A DNA stretch of 64,000 nt, from contig CALIUM010000015.1 in the NCBI GenBank assembly GCA_938048735.1, positions 52,599 to 116,598 on the forward strand. Reading direction: 5' to 3'. Below the pieces are notes generated by a model, which searched no databases, was not told where the DNA came from, and worked only from the letters and a program-made list of their open reading frames with translations. A program made the translations under genes and the position numbers. This document shows, piece by piece, positions 9,896-20,127 of this stretch (positions are counted from its first letter, which is position 1; each line of letters starts with the position of its first letter). Source of the stretch: an uncultured archaeon (GTDB lineage Archaea > Thermoproteota > Bathyarchaeia > TCS64).

Positions 9896-11245
9896 TCATA
9901 CTCTCCTCCGAATCGGAGATAGGAACTTTCCATATCCGGGCCTTCCCAAGATCTCACCATCCTCCCATATGACCTCCCCCCTGACGATGGTTAGGATGGG
10001 TTTTCCCCTTCCCTTAAAGCCCTCGAAGGGGGTTATCCTCTGCTTGGAGTGGAGGTTTTCCCCCCTTATCTCAAACTCGGCCTTTGTGTCGACGACCACG
10101 AGATCCGCGTCCGAGCCTATGGAGATGCAGCCCTTCCTCGGGTATAGCCCCAGGATCCTAGCCGGGTTTGTTGAGAAGGCCTCGACCATCCTCTCAAGGC
10201 TGAGAAGGCCTTTATTCACGGAGCCGAGCATCAATGGGAGGGTCGTCTCAACGCCCACGCTGCCGGATGGGGCGTCGAAGATGTCAATCCATCCCCTCTC
10301 CTTCTCCTCCCTCGTGTATGGGGCGTGGTCGCTCGCCACGACATCTAGGAGGCCCTTTCGGAGGGCCTGCCAGAGGGCCCTCTGATGCTCAGGGCCCCTC
10401 AGGGGAGGATCCACCTTCCCGTATGGGCCGAGCCTCTCAAGGTCATCTGTCGATAGGAAGAGGTAGCAGGGGGAGGTCTCAGCCGTTACCTTAACACCCC
10501 TCCCTTTGGCCCATGAAAGGAGGGCTAAAGCTTCAGAGGAGGTCATGTGGCATATGTGGAGGTGGACTGAGGCCTCCTCCGCGAGGAGGATGGCCCTGGC
10601 GGTGGCCTCGGCCTCAGCTAGAGGGAGCCTGAACTCAGAGTGGGCTAGGGGGTCCCTCCTACCTTGGCTCCTAGCCCTCTCTACGCCCCTAGAGACGAGA
10701 CCCTCGTTCTCGGCGTGGACTAGGCAGGGGAGACCCGTCTCGGCTATTAGGAGAAGGTTGTCGAGCATATCGGCGTCTGAGACGGCCAGCTCCTTGAACC
10801 TGGAGATCATGAACATCTTGTAGGCTATGGCCCCCTCCTCCGCCAGGGGTTTTATCTCATCCCTGCTCATTGATCCAGCCCCAGCCACCAGAGCGAAATC
10901 CACATAGGCCTTCCTCTCAACTATCCTCCTCTTCTCCCTCAACCTCTCAGCGGAGGTCACGGGGGGAAGGGTGTTAGGCATCTCGGCGACCGTTGTCACG
11001 CCACCCGCCGCCGCCGACATCGTGCCAGTCTCGAAGTCCTCCCTATCGGGGGATCCAGGATCCCTGAAGTGAACGTGCATATCTATCATCCCCGGCAGGA
11101 TGAGCTTACCATCCACATCCAAGACCCTCACCCCCTCAGGGGCCGCCCTGCCCATCCAGGCTATCTTTCCATCCTCAACACCTATCGAGGCACTTACAAG
11201 GCCGTATGGAGTATATATAGTCCCATTCCTGACTACTAGATCCAA
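9896..11245 (-). CDS. pyrC: Dihydroorotase
   Basis: PGMIDMHVHFRDPGSPDREDFETGT, HICHMTS, VVASDHAPYTREEK. Confidence 0.92.
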   Translation of the reverse strand: MDLVVRNGTIYTPYGLVSASIGVEDGKIAWMGRAAPEGVRVLDVDGKLILPGMIDMHVHFRDPGSPDREDFETGTMSAAAGGVTTVAEMPNTLPPVTSAERLREKRRIVERKAYVDFALVAGAGSMSRDEIKPLAEEGAIAYKMFMISRFKELAVSDADMLDNLLLIAETGLPCLVHAENEGLVSRGVERARSQGRRDPLAHSEFRLPLAEAEATARAILLAEEASVHLHICHMTSSEALALLSWAKGRGVKVTAETSPCYLFLSTDDLERLGPYGKVDPPLRGPEHQRALWQALRKGLLDVVASDHAPYTREEKERGWIDIFDAPSGSVGVETTLPLMLGSVNKGLLSLERMVEAFSTNPARILGLYPRKGCISIGSDADLVVVDTKAEFEIRGENLHSKQRITPFEGFKGRGKPILTIVRGEVIWEDGEILGRPGYGKFLSPIRRRV

Positions 11246-11462
11246 CCCATCTCCAGCTATTCAATTAAACCTTAATCAACCTTTGGACTCGAACTCCCTC
11301 TAAACATTTTAAAGAAGATATCTATAACGTGAAAATTAATGAGGTTTTAGAAAAGGGGAAAATAAATTTATGAAGAGGAAGGAGGCCAGAATTTAGGGTC
11401 TAGCTGGTGGCCGAACATCCATCCGAGACTCCCTAAGAGAAATCGGGAAAGCTAAGCCCAAA

Positions 11463-12458
11463 ATGGCTCAGGTGATCCCCAAGAAAGAGATAAAAAATCC
11501 GACGCCTCCCTGCCTTGATGACAGAGTATTGTCAAGCGAGGATGAGATCCTAGACGTCCTAGAGCGTGTTGTTAGGAGCGTTGTTCATGTAAATACGGTG
11601 AGGGTTCTCAGGGACAGATTCTATAGGCCCATGCCCCTTAGGGGGATGGGAAGCGGCTTCATCGTAGAGCCGGATGGATGGATAGTCACAAACGCCCATG
11701 TGGTTAGAGGGGCGGAGAAGATAGGGGTAATCCTACACGACAGAACCCTCCTAGAGGGGAGCATAATCGGAGAGTGCCAGGGCACGGACACCGCGGTGAT
11801 AAGGGTTGACTCCAAGGGGTTGGAGGCCGCTGAACTCGGAGACTCGGATAGGTTAAGGGTTGGTCAGAGGGTATACGCCATAGGCAACCCATTCGGACTT
11901 GAGGGGGGCCCGACTGTCACATCCGGGGTTATAAGCGCCCTAAACAGGTCGATACATAGCGGTGAGATCTCACTTGCCAACTTGGTCCAGACTGATGCCC
12001 CGATAAACCCCGGAAACAGCGGGGGCCCCTTGGTCGATACCAGAGGTAGGGTGGTGGCAATGAACACGGCGATCATACCCTACGCCCAGGGCATAGGCTT
12101 CGCCATCCCGATAAACACCGTGAAGGAGTGCCTAGAGCAGATAAGGACCAAGGGGAGGTTCCTGTCCCCTTGGCTCGGGGTATACGGGCTCACCTTAAAC
12201 CCCCAACTGGCCTCCTACTATGGCGTTGCGGCCTACTCCGGATTCCTGGTGACTAACATAATCCCGGGAGGCCCAGCCCATAAGGCTGGCCTGGAGGCTG
12301 GTGATGTCATCCTGGCCATAGATGGAAGTAGGATAATGGATGTGGAGGATCTGAGGAGGGAGATTGCCCGCAAGAGGGTGGGGGATCATGTGAAAGTTGA
12401 GATCCTAAGGGATGGACATAGAGGAATCATCGATATGGTTATAGAGGGGAGAAGGTAA
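11463..12458 (+). CDS. HtrA/DegP-like serine protease with PDZ domain
   Basis: Triad TNAHVV / TDTAVIRV / NPGNSGGPLV; C-terminal PDZ GFLVTNIIPGGPAHKAGLEAGDVILAIDG; no obvious signal peptide. Confidence 0.92.
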   Translation: MAQVIPKKEIKNPTPPCLDDRVLSSEDEILDVLERVVRSVVHVNTVRVLRDRFYRPMPLRGMGSGFIVEPDGWIVTNAHVVRGAEKIGVILHDRTLLEGSIIGECQGTDTAVIRVDSKGLEAAELGDSDRLRVGQRVYAIGNPFGLEGGPTVTSGVISALNRSIHSGEISLANLVQTDAPINPGNSGGPLVDTRGRVVAMNTAIIPYAQGIGFAIPINTVKECLEQIRTKGRFLSPWLGVYGLTLNPQLASYYGVAAYSGFLVTNIIPGGPAHKAGLEAGDVILAIDGSRIMDVEDLRREIARKRVGDHVKVEILRDGHRGIIDMVIEGRR

Positions 12459-12488
12459 GAGTAAGAAGGCCCGGAGCTGATAACCTGC

Positions 12489-13799
12489 TTGAAGTATTCC
12501 ATCTCGAGGATTAAGGGCAGGGAGATCTTGGATTCTAGGGGAGAGCCCACCGTAGAGGTTGAGGTCTATACTGAGGGAGGGGCCTCAGGAAGGGCGGCTG
12601 TGCCTAGCGGGGTCTCGAGGGGTAGGCATGAGGCCTTTGAACTCAGGGATGGGGGGGCCAGATACCATGGGAGGGGCGTCCTCAGGGCCGTTGCATCCGT
12701 CAACGAGCTTATCGCCCCCCACCTCATTGGGGAGGATGTCAGGGATCAGCTGAGGATAGACAATATGATGATAGAGCTGGATGGAACCCCTGATAAGTCC
12801 AGGCTAGGTGCAAACTCCATCCTTGGAGTGTCACTAGCCTGCGCGAAGGCAGCCGCCGAGTCGGATGGGAAACCCCTATACGTGTATATAGGAGGAGGGG
12901 AAGCATGCCTCCTACCCATCCCCCTCTTCAACGTGATCAACGGAGGCCTTCACGCCGGGAACAATCTAGAGTTCCAAGAGTTCCTCATCCTCCCAGAGAG
13001 GGCTGAGAGCTTCAGAGAGGCCTTGAGGATAGGCTCTGAGATCTACCACGAGCTGAGGAGGATCCTCTCCTCAAGGTATGGGAGGGCCGCTATAAACCTT
13101 GGAGATGAGGGGGGCTTCAGCCCACCCTTGAGCCAGCCTGAGGAGGCATTGGAGGCGATCTCAGAGGCCGTCTCAGAGGCGGGGTACGAGGATTTCGTCT
13201 CCCTAGCCCTGGATGCGGCCGCATCGAACTTCTACAGGCCGGGAGAGGGGTACAACCTCATGGGGAGGTGCCTCAACAGGGGGGAACTCCTTGACTACTA
13301 TGGAGAGCTGGTTGAGAAGTTCCATCTGGTCTCGCTGGAGGATCCCTTCCACGAGGAGGATTTCGAGGGATTCTCGGAGGCGAGGAGAACCCTCTCAATC
13401 CAGATAGTGGGAGATGACCTCTTCACCACAAACCCAAGCCGATTGAAGAGGGGGATAGAGGTGGGGGCGGCGGATGCCCTGCTGCTGAAGATGAACCAGA
13501 TTGGAACCCTCAGCGAGGCCCTCCAGGTGGCGAGGCTGGCGAGGGAGCATGGCTACAAAATCATAACATCCCACAGATCTGGGGATACAGAGGACACCTT
13601 CATAGCAGACCTAGCGGTGGGGATAGGATGCGGCCAGATAAAGGCAGGGGCACCATGCAGGGGGGAGCGCATAGCGAAGTATAATAGGCTTCTCAGGATT
13701 GAGGAGGAACTCGGATCCGCAGCCAGATATCCAAGAGGATTAACCAGCCTTATGGGGCTGAACCTCCAAGCCTCAGGCCTCTTAGCCCAAATATGCTGA
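12489..13799 (+). CDS. eno: Enolase (TTG start)
   Basis: IKGREILDSRGEPTVEVEV, SLEDPFHEEDFEGF, ITSHRSGDTEDTFIADLAVG. Confidence 0.97.
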   Translation: MKYSISRIKGREILDSRGEPTVEVEVYTEGGASGRAAVPSGVSRGRHEAFELRDGGARYHGRGVLRAVASVNELIAPHLIGEDVRDQLRIDNMMIELDGTPDKSRLGANSILGVSLACAKAAAESDGKPLYVYIGGGEACLLPIPLFNVINGGLHAGNNLEFQEFLILPERAESFREALRIGSEIYHELRRILSSRYGRAAINLGDEGGFSPPLSQPEEALEAISEAVSEAGYEDFVSLALDAAASNFYRPGEGYNLMGRCLNRGELLDYYGELVEKFHLVSLEDPFHEEDFEGFSEARRTLSIQIVGDDLFTTNPSRLKRGIEVGAADALLLKMNQIGTLSEALQVARLAREHGYKIITSHRSGDTEDTFIADLAVGIGCGQIKAGAPCRGERIAKYNRLLRIEEELGSAARYPRGLTSLMGLNLQASGLLAQIC

Positions 13800-13972
13800 A
13801 AATCATTAAGGCCTTAAGGATTCTCGAAAAGCTTTACTCCCTTTGGGATAAACAAACCCCGATTTACTAATTTTATTGGAATGGATGCGGATCCGTCAGG
13901 AGCCTGAAGGTTTATGATAGTATTATATAGTTTTTGAATGCTTCTTGATGGATCTGTTTAGGGGGCTCAATC

Positions 13973-14725
13973 ATGAGGAATGAGCTGAAGAGGAGGATAA
14001 AGGCTGGGGGACAGGCCCTGGGCGTGTGGGTAACCATAGAGAGCCCGATAGTCACCGAACTCCTCTCCACCATGGGCTTCGACTACCTGGTCTTCGACAC
14101 CGAGCACAGCCCTCTGGACATATACCAAGCCCAGACCCTGATGCAGGCTATCAGAGGGACGGGGACCACCCCAATAGTAAGGGTCTGGTGGAACGATATA
14201 GTCGCGATCAAGAGGGCCCTCGACATAGGTGCCTATGGGGTTATCATACCTTGGGTGAACAATAGGGAGCAGGCTGAGATGGCCGTGAAGGCCTGCCTAT
14301 ATCCCCCGAGGGGCCTGAGGGGTTGCGGACCAAGGAGGGCGGCCCTACTCGACCCAGAGTACCTGAAGACAGCCGACGAGGAGATCCTTATAATAGCCCA
14401 GATAGAGACTAGAGAGGCCGTGGAGAATATAGAGGAGATAGTCTCGGTTGAGGGCATAGATGTGACCTATATAGGGCCCTCAGACCTCTCAGCCTCATAC
14501 GGCCACCTGGGAGACATGGGACACCCGGAGGTCCAGGAGGCCATTGACAGGGTATTCGACGCCTCCAGGGAGGCCGGAGTGGCGACAGGCATCCACATGG
14601 GCTCTGGAAAGCCCATCATCGAGAGGGTAAAGAAGGGGTACAACCTGATAACTGTAGGAAACGACCTGGGCTTCGTGAGAGCTGGAGCCATAGAGGTCTT
14701 GAGGGGACTTGGAAAGATGAGTTGA
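13973..14725 (+). CDS. HpcH/HpaI-type aldolase (2-oxo-acid aldolase)
   Basis: GVWVTIESPIVTELLSTMGFDYLVFDTEHSPLDIYQ; GVIIPWVNNREQAEMAVKACLYPPRGLRGCGPRRA. Confidence 0.9.
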   Translation: MRNELKRRIKAGGQALGVWVTIESPIVTELLSTMGFDYLVFDTEHSPLDIYQAQTLMQAIRGTGTTPIVRVWWNDIVAIKRALDIGAYGVIIPWVNNREQAEMAVKACLYPPRGLRGCGPRRAALLDPEYLKTADEEILIIAQIETREAVENIEEIVSVEGIDVTYIGPSDLSASYGHLGDMGHPEVQEAIDRVFDASREAGVATGIHMGSGKPIIERVKKGYNLITVGNDLGFVRAGAIEVLRGLGKMS

Positions 14726-14787
14726 GAATTTTATTTTAATCTTTAAAGTAGTTACCCGAAACTCTTTTAAGGAATAAAATAAACGAA

Positions 14788-15564
14788 GTGAGAGGTATCG
14801 ATTTGGTTTATATTGATGCTCATACACATTTTGGAAGGGGGATGCCTCAGGGGATACCGCCAGAAGGTGTGGAAAAATGTATTCAAATGATGGATAAAAT
14901 CGGCATGGATGCTATTATTATAACTCCATGCTATGCTTCAATATCTCCTGATAGAACCTACGATGAGGCAAATAGACTTTTGGCTAATGCTATGAAGGAA
15001 TGTCCAGATAGGCTTATCGGTTTAGCTAGAGTCAACCCGCATTTTATGAAGAGATCCGTTGAAATGGCTGAAAGGTATCTAAAAGAGGACTTCTGGGGGA
15101 TCAAATTTCACCCCCGGAATGAGGCTTTTCCAATAAATCATAAGGAACTTGTTTTTCCAATAATGAGAAAGGTGGAGGAGCTTGGCGGGCTTGTGCTATT
15201 TCATACCGGCTGCCCTGTCTATTCGCATCCTACCCTCGTTGGGGATGTGGCTGATAATTTTCCAGAGGTCCCTATTATTATCGGCCATATGGGTGGCCGG
15301 TTTGTAGACGACGCAATTCTTGTTGCTAAATGGTTTGATAATGTTTATGTAGATACTAGTTTCTGCAGAGGCGTTGGTTCTATTGAAAAGGCTGTTGAAG
15401 TCGCAGGAGCTGAAAAAGTTTTATATGCATCAGACTACCCGCAGGGGTGCATAGAAATCGAAACCTTGAAGGTTAAGTTGGCCGATATATCAAGTAGAGA
15501 TAAGGAGTTAATACTGGGGAAAAATATAAGGAAGATTTTATCATCTATAAATAAAGAGAGGTGA
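14788..15564 (+). CDS. Amidohydrolase_2-like family protein
   Basis: YIDAHTHFG, FWGIKFHPRN, GHMGG, VLYASDYPQG; low-GC codon usage. Confidence 0.8.
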   Translation: MRGIDLVYIDAHTHFGRGMPQGIPPEGVEKCIQMMDKIGMDAIIITPCYASISPDRTYDEANRLLANAMKECPDRLIGLARVNPHFMKRSVEMAERYLKEDFWGIKFHPRNEAFPINHKELVFPIMRKVEELGGLVLFHTGCPVYSHPTLVGDVADNFPEVPIIIGHMGGRFVDDAILVAKWFDNVYVDTSFCRGVGSIEKAVEVAGAEKVLYASDYPQGCIEIETLKVKLADISSRDKELILGKNIRKILSSINKER

Positions 15565-15570
15565 TATGGT

Positions 15571-16326
15571 TTGAAAGTTATTGATGCTCTTTCATATGTT
15601 GGAAAAAGTTTATATTTCAAGAGAGAATTCAAGGTTGAGGATCTAATTGAGCGAATGAATTCAAATGGCATAGAGATGGCAGTTATAACTGCTCCACCCC
15701 CTGGACCAGATTATAGAGAGGCTAACAAAATTGTGTATGAAGCTGTGAAGAAATATCCCGAAAGGTTAATGGGTTTTTATAAAATTAATCCCTGGTTTGG
15801 AAAGGAAGAACTAGAGAGAGCAAAATATGCCGTAAAGGAATGGAATTTCAAAGGTTTAAAACTAGATCCGAAAGATGATGGATAAAATGTCAATGATCCC
15901 ATAGTGACTCCAGTAATGAAATTGGCAGAGGAACTTGAGATATCCATATTCTTCCAATCAGGTGATTCTGATTTTTGTCCACCTGAGAAGATAGTGCTTA
16001 TGGCGACCTCCTTTCCAAACGTTACCATTATGATGCAGCATGGAGGATCCGATATGGCACATATTCTTGCCGCTCATCCCCTACTTTGCGATGAAACGAG
16101 AAATCTTGTAATAGGAACTTATCCCCTAAGGGGCTCAGGACCAGATGGGGCGGACAGATTCTTGAAGACTCTACCTAAGGCTTTGGAGAAGAGCGTTGTT
16201 TTCACATCAGAAATGCCCTTCGGATATCCTGAACTGGAACTAAAAATAATTGAACTAACAAATCTGAATCAAGAGATTAAGGAACTCATATTAAGAAAAA
16301 ACATCAAAAGGATCTTAAAAATATAG
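15571..16326 (+). pseudogene. Second amidohydrolase_2-like gene interrupted by one in-frame TAA
   Basis: ORFs 15571..15885 and 15904..16326 share one frame; reading through TAA (15883-15885) gives GLKLDPKDDG*NVNDPIVTPVMKLAEELEISIFFQSG. Confidence 0.8.
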
Positions 16327-16406
16327 CTTGATAAATATCTCTTAAATTCTATTATAAATCAAAATCATCATCATAAATCGTATTAACATTAAAGTTTAAA
16401 TATATT

Positions 16407-16964
16407 TTGAAGTTGTTAATAAATTGGAAAATGGTTGCAATAAGATATACTTTAGTTGGAGCAATGCTAGTTTTGCTGGTTGCCTTATATGCTCTCTGTT
16501 TATATCTGATAAAAAGGGGAAGGCTCCCGACCTTTCGACCGCTCCCTGGACTGCTTGCCATAGATGAATGTATTGGAAGGGCTACTGAGATGGGTAGACC
16601 TGTCTTATTCACGGCTGGTCGAGGAGAGTTATACGAGTCTGGAGTGGGAACAATACTTGCAGGTTTCGCTATATTAGGTAAAGTTGCAGAGGAATGTGTA
16701 AAGAAGAATACTGAGCTTATTGTAGGTATTGGGACTGCGGCACATATCCCTATTATCACAAGCATTATAGAACAAGCCTATTTGGCTGGAGGATCACCTG
16801 AAAACTTCAAGCCTGAAAATCTCATCTTCCAAGGAGGAACGCAGTACTCCCAGATAGCGGGAATATATGGTATTCTAGAGAGCAGAAGGCCAGCGGCCTT
16901 CATAGCAACAGGCGGTTTTGTAACGGATGTCTGCACATTAGGAGTGGTGGCAAGAAGCGTGTGA
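16407..16964 (+). pseudogene. DUF6754-like membrane protein, probably 3'-truncated
   Basis: N-terminal TM, AIDECIGRATEMGRPVLFTAGRG...FIATGGFVTDVCTLGVVARSV then TGA; the next codons (ALSISG) still resemble a continuation but run straight into the end of guaA. Confidence 0.55.
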
Positions 16965-16983
16965 GCTTTATCAATATCTGGTC

Positions 16984-18192
16984 TTACTCAAACTCTATTG
17001 TTCCCGGGGGCTTCGGGGTGGCATCGTAGTAGACCTTAGAGACCATTTCACACTCATTTAGAATCTTTCTTGACAGCTCCTCTAGTTTTGTCCATGGGAT
17101 CTCTACGGGTGTGGCTCTTAGGAAGTCCTTGGTGGTGACCGCTCGTAGGGCGATGGAGTAACCCCTCTCCTCCTTTCTGCCTATTAGGTATAATATCCTG
17201 GTTATCTCGGGATGGTGTTCTTGGAGCCTAATCCTCACCCTTTCGAGCACTTTGGGATCGTAGGATCTAGCCCTAGTTGTGGGCTCCGGGATCTCTACCT
17301 CTGCTATCAGTCCATAGGATCGCTTTCCATCTATGATGCCTGTGGCCCTTTCCTTTGGGAGCTTGACCTCCACCTGGGATTGGTCTAGGCCAAGGGCCTC
17401 TGAAGCCTCTGATGATAATGTCTTTGAGAACTCTGATTCCATTCCTAGGATTGCTGGAAAGTACTGGTCCGGTTTGTAGGGTTCAAGCTCCTCTTCGACG
17501 ATGGTGGTGACTGCCTTCAGGGTTATAAGCTTCTCCTGTGTGACCTCTCCCAAGACCCTTATGGAGAGGCCGGGGCCTGGGAAGGGCTGCCTCTCTGAGA
17601 TGGCCTTCGGAACCCCTAGGTATCTCGCGACCTCCCTGACCTGCTCCTTATACAGATCTGAGATGGGCTCCAGAACCCTCAGGCCGTATCTCTCAGCTGG
17701 GTTGATGCCTACCTGCTCTAGGACGTTGTGCTGGGTCTTAATCCCCCTCTCCGTCTCTATGATATCGGCCTTTATCGTCCCCTGAACCAGGAAGCTGCAG
17801 TTCTCCCTCTGCGATACCTCCCCTAGGGTCCTGTAGAAGGCCTCCCTGAAGGTCTTCCTCTTCTCCTCCGCATCCCTCAAACCCTTTAAGGCCTCCATGA
17901 ACCTGTTCCTCTCATCCACAATCTTAACTGGGAGGTTCAGAGGTGAGGAGGAGAGGAGTTCCCTGACCCTTTCAGGTTCCCCCTGACGCATGAAGTTGTC
18001 GTCGATGAATATGCAGATGAGCCTATCACCTAGGGCCCTCCTCGCCATGGCGGCGGAGACCGTGCTGTCCACCCCTCCTGAGACAGCCACCAGGGCCCTC
18101 TCATCCCCGACAGCCCTTCTGATGGCCTCAACCCTCTCGGATATGAGCCTCGGGATATCCAGGCTTCGCATGCCTAAAGATCGGAGGGGCAT
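16984..18192 (-). CDS. guaA: GMP synthase, ATP-pyrophosphatase subunit (no glutaminase domain)
   Basis: LVAVSGGVDSTVSA, IETERGIKTQHNV, FPGPGLSIRVLGE. Confidence 0.93.
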   Translation of the reverse strand: MPLRSLGMRSLDIPRLISERVEAIRRAVGDERALVAVSGGVDSTVSAAMARRALGDRLICIFIDDNFMRQGEPERVRELLSSSPLNLPVKIVDERNRFMEALKGLRDAEEKRKTFREAFYRTLGEVSQRENCSFLVQGTIKADIIETERGIKTQHNVLEQVGINPAERYGLRVLEPISDLYKEQVREVARYLGVPKAISERQPFPGPGLSIRVLGEVTQEKLITLKAVTTIVEEELEPYKPDQYFPAILGMESEFSKTLSSEASEALGLDQSQVEVKLPKERATGIIDGKRSYGLIAEVEIPEPTTRARSYDPKVLERVRIRLQEHHPEITRILYLIGRKEERGYSIALRAVTTKDFLRATPVEIPWTKLEELSRKILNECEMVSKVYYDATPKPPGTIEFE

Positions 18193-18235
18193 CTAATAAC
18201 TCTTCGTTTGGATTATCAGAAAGGCTTAAGAGAGA

Positions 18236-19087
18236 TTGGTTTGCCCTCTTGACTTACAGCTGGTGAGGGATTCTATGGGTGAGGACATCTCGATAATAGG
18301 GGCGGGAGTTATAGGAGGGGCTATTGCCAGATGTCTCGTTAGGAGCGGGTCCTTCCGACGGATAATAGCCACGAGGAGGAGGATAGATAAGCTTAAGCCC
18401 CTATCCGATCTGGGCGTGGAGGTTACTACAGATAACCTCAGAGCCGCAAGGGAAGGAGAGATCATCATCATCTGTGTCAAGCCTAAGGATGTATCGGGCG
18501 TCTTAAGGGAGTTGAAGGAGGCGGTGGAGGGTAAGCTGGTTATCTCCACAGCCGCAACCATTCCAATATCCATATACAGGTCTATAGCCCCCGGTGCGAG
18601 GTATGTCAGGGCCATGCCTAACATCGCGGCATTGGTGGGGGAATCCTTCACCGCCTACTGCTGCGATGAGATGATAACCGAGAGGGATAGGGATGTGGTG
18701 AAGAGGATATTTAAGACCATGGGCCCATGCGAGGAAGTTGAGGAGGGATACATGGACGCGGTGACCGGCCTAAGTGGGAGCGGACCCGCCTATATAGCCA
18801 CCATAATAGAGGCGATGATGTACGCAGGCCTGAAGGTGGGCCTACCAAGGGAGCTATCCCTCTCCAGCTCAGCCCAGGCCGTTCTAGGGACTGCGAAGCT
18901 GATCCTCGAGGGTGGGCTCACCCCTTCGGAGATCAAGGAGATGGTTACCACTCCGGGAGGCACAACGATAGAGGGGCTATACCAGCTGGAGGATGGGAAG
19001 GTAAGAACAGCCCTCATGAGGGCGGTTGAGGCTGCGACGGAGAAGTGCATGACAATAAGGAGAAACTGGGTGAATGAGAAGACCTAG
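18236..19087 (+). CDS. proC: Pyrroline-5-carboxylate reductase
   Basis: DISIIGAGVIGGAIARCL, VRAMPNIAALVGESF, LSGSGPAYIATIIEAM, TTPGGTTIEGL. Confidence 0.93.
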   Translation: MVCPLDLQLVRDSMGEDISIIGAGVIGGAIARCLVRSGSFRRIIATRRRIDKLKPLSDLGVEVTTDNLRAAREGEIIIICVKPKDVSGVLRELKEAVEGKLVISTAATIPISIYRSIAPGARYVRAMPNIAALVGESFTAYCCDEMITERDRDVVKRIFKTMGPCEEVEEGYMDAVTGLSGSGPAYIATIIEAMMYAGLKVGLPRELSLSSSAQAVLGTAKLILEGGLTPSEIKEMVTTPGGTTIEGLYQLEDGKVRTALMRAVEAATEKCMTIRRNWVNEKT

Positions 19088-19213
19088 CCTAGAGAAGTTT
19101 GAGGCCCGCTGCACACTTATATGTTTCTATCACCTAAACTCTGAATAGTTGTTTGTAGGGATTTAAGAGTCCCAAGAGAATTATAATGGATTGCATTTTA
19201 GGGGCGCATCGAT

Positions 19214-19924
19214 TCATTTAACCCCGAACTCTGGCCTGTGGAACTCCTCCGTCGCCTTCAGGATCCATATCCCCTCCTCCACTCCCTTCTCGATGAGGCT
19301 TGGCAGTGGGAGGCTTACATAAATTACCTTTATTAGATTCCTCCTAAGCATCTCCGGGTGATTCAGCCTAAGCCTCTCAACCTTCCTTAGTAGCTCCTCG
19401 GCTATCTCTGCTCCTCCCCTCACCGTCGCCTCTCCAACCACGCAGAGGTCATCCGTCGCGCCATAGATGTTGAGTTCCATATCCGGGAGAACCAGCGTGA
19501 TCAAATCTAATTCGACCCCAAGCTCGTTTCTAATTCTCCACTTCAGAATGGACTTGGCCTCATCCTCAACATCAACAGTAAGCTTCTCCAGGGTTCGTTC
19601 AACCCTGTTCAGCCTCACATCAGTCCTATTAATAATAGCCAGCATCTTATTGAAGTCCTCCCTCAGCTTAACCTGTTCCTCCTTAAGACCCTGAATCTCC
19701 TTCCAGATCTTACCCTGCTCCTCCCTAAGACCCTGAATCTCCTTCCAGATCTTATTCTGGCCTTTCCTGAGTCTAACTTGTTCCCTCCTGAGCTTAACCT
19801 GCTCCTCGGTGATGGAGTCGAGTCTCTTTAGGATCTCAGATAGACCTAGATATCCTGCAACTGCATATCTGAACTCGATATCGCTGTCGAGAAGCTGTAG
19901 GAAATCCCTCTTCATCGCTTCCAA
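19214..19924 (-). CDS. Coiled-coil protein with C-terminal DUF3782/PD-(D/E)XK-like domain
   Basis: Heptad-rich LREEQGKIWKEIQGLKEEQVKLRE; C-terminal WRIRNELGVELDLI...DDLCVVGEATV. Confidence 0.65.
   Translation of the reverse strand: MEAMKRDFLQLLDSDIEFRYAVAGYLGLSEILKRLDSITEEQVKLRREQVRLRKGQNKIWKEIQGLREEQGKIWKEIQGLKEEQVKLREDFNKMLAIINRTDVRLNRVERTLEKLTVDVEDEAKSILKWRIRNELGVELDLITLVLPDMELNIYGATDDLCVVGEATVRGGAEIAEELLRKVERLRLNHPEMLRRNLIKVIYVSLPLPSLIEKGVEEGIWILKATEEFHRPEFGVK
19684..19754. repeat. Imperfect 42-nt (14-aa) internal repeat in the coiled-coil gene
   Basis: TAAGACCCTGAATCTCCTTCCAGATCTTA occurs at about 19684 and again 42 nt later. Confidence 0.75.
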
Positions 19925-20127
19925 TTTAGTCCGATTAATTTATGGCACGGAAGCTTATAAAACGATTGAGCACTACGGCTCTCGTTAATTATTTCACCCC
20001 TTGAATGTGGTTTATGGCTTAAGCCCAGAAGGGGCTTGAGGGTTAAGCTATAGTTCTTCTTCTCTAGAGTTGTTGTGGAATGGAGGCCTATGGGTCAGTC
20101 TAATTGGCCTCTGGTGGTAAGGCTAGT

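Noticed and set aside
15571-16326. Stop-codon recoding (pyrrolysine-like) in the second amidohydrolase
   Set aside because: The stop is TAA, not TAG, and no recoding signal or Pyl gene is seen; pseudogene or error is simpler.
20015-20050. AAGCCCAGAAGGGGCTT hairpin as an intrinsic terminator
   Set aside because: Short stem without a convincing T-tract; archaeal termination usually needs only T-runs, so support is weak.
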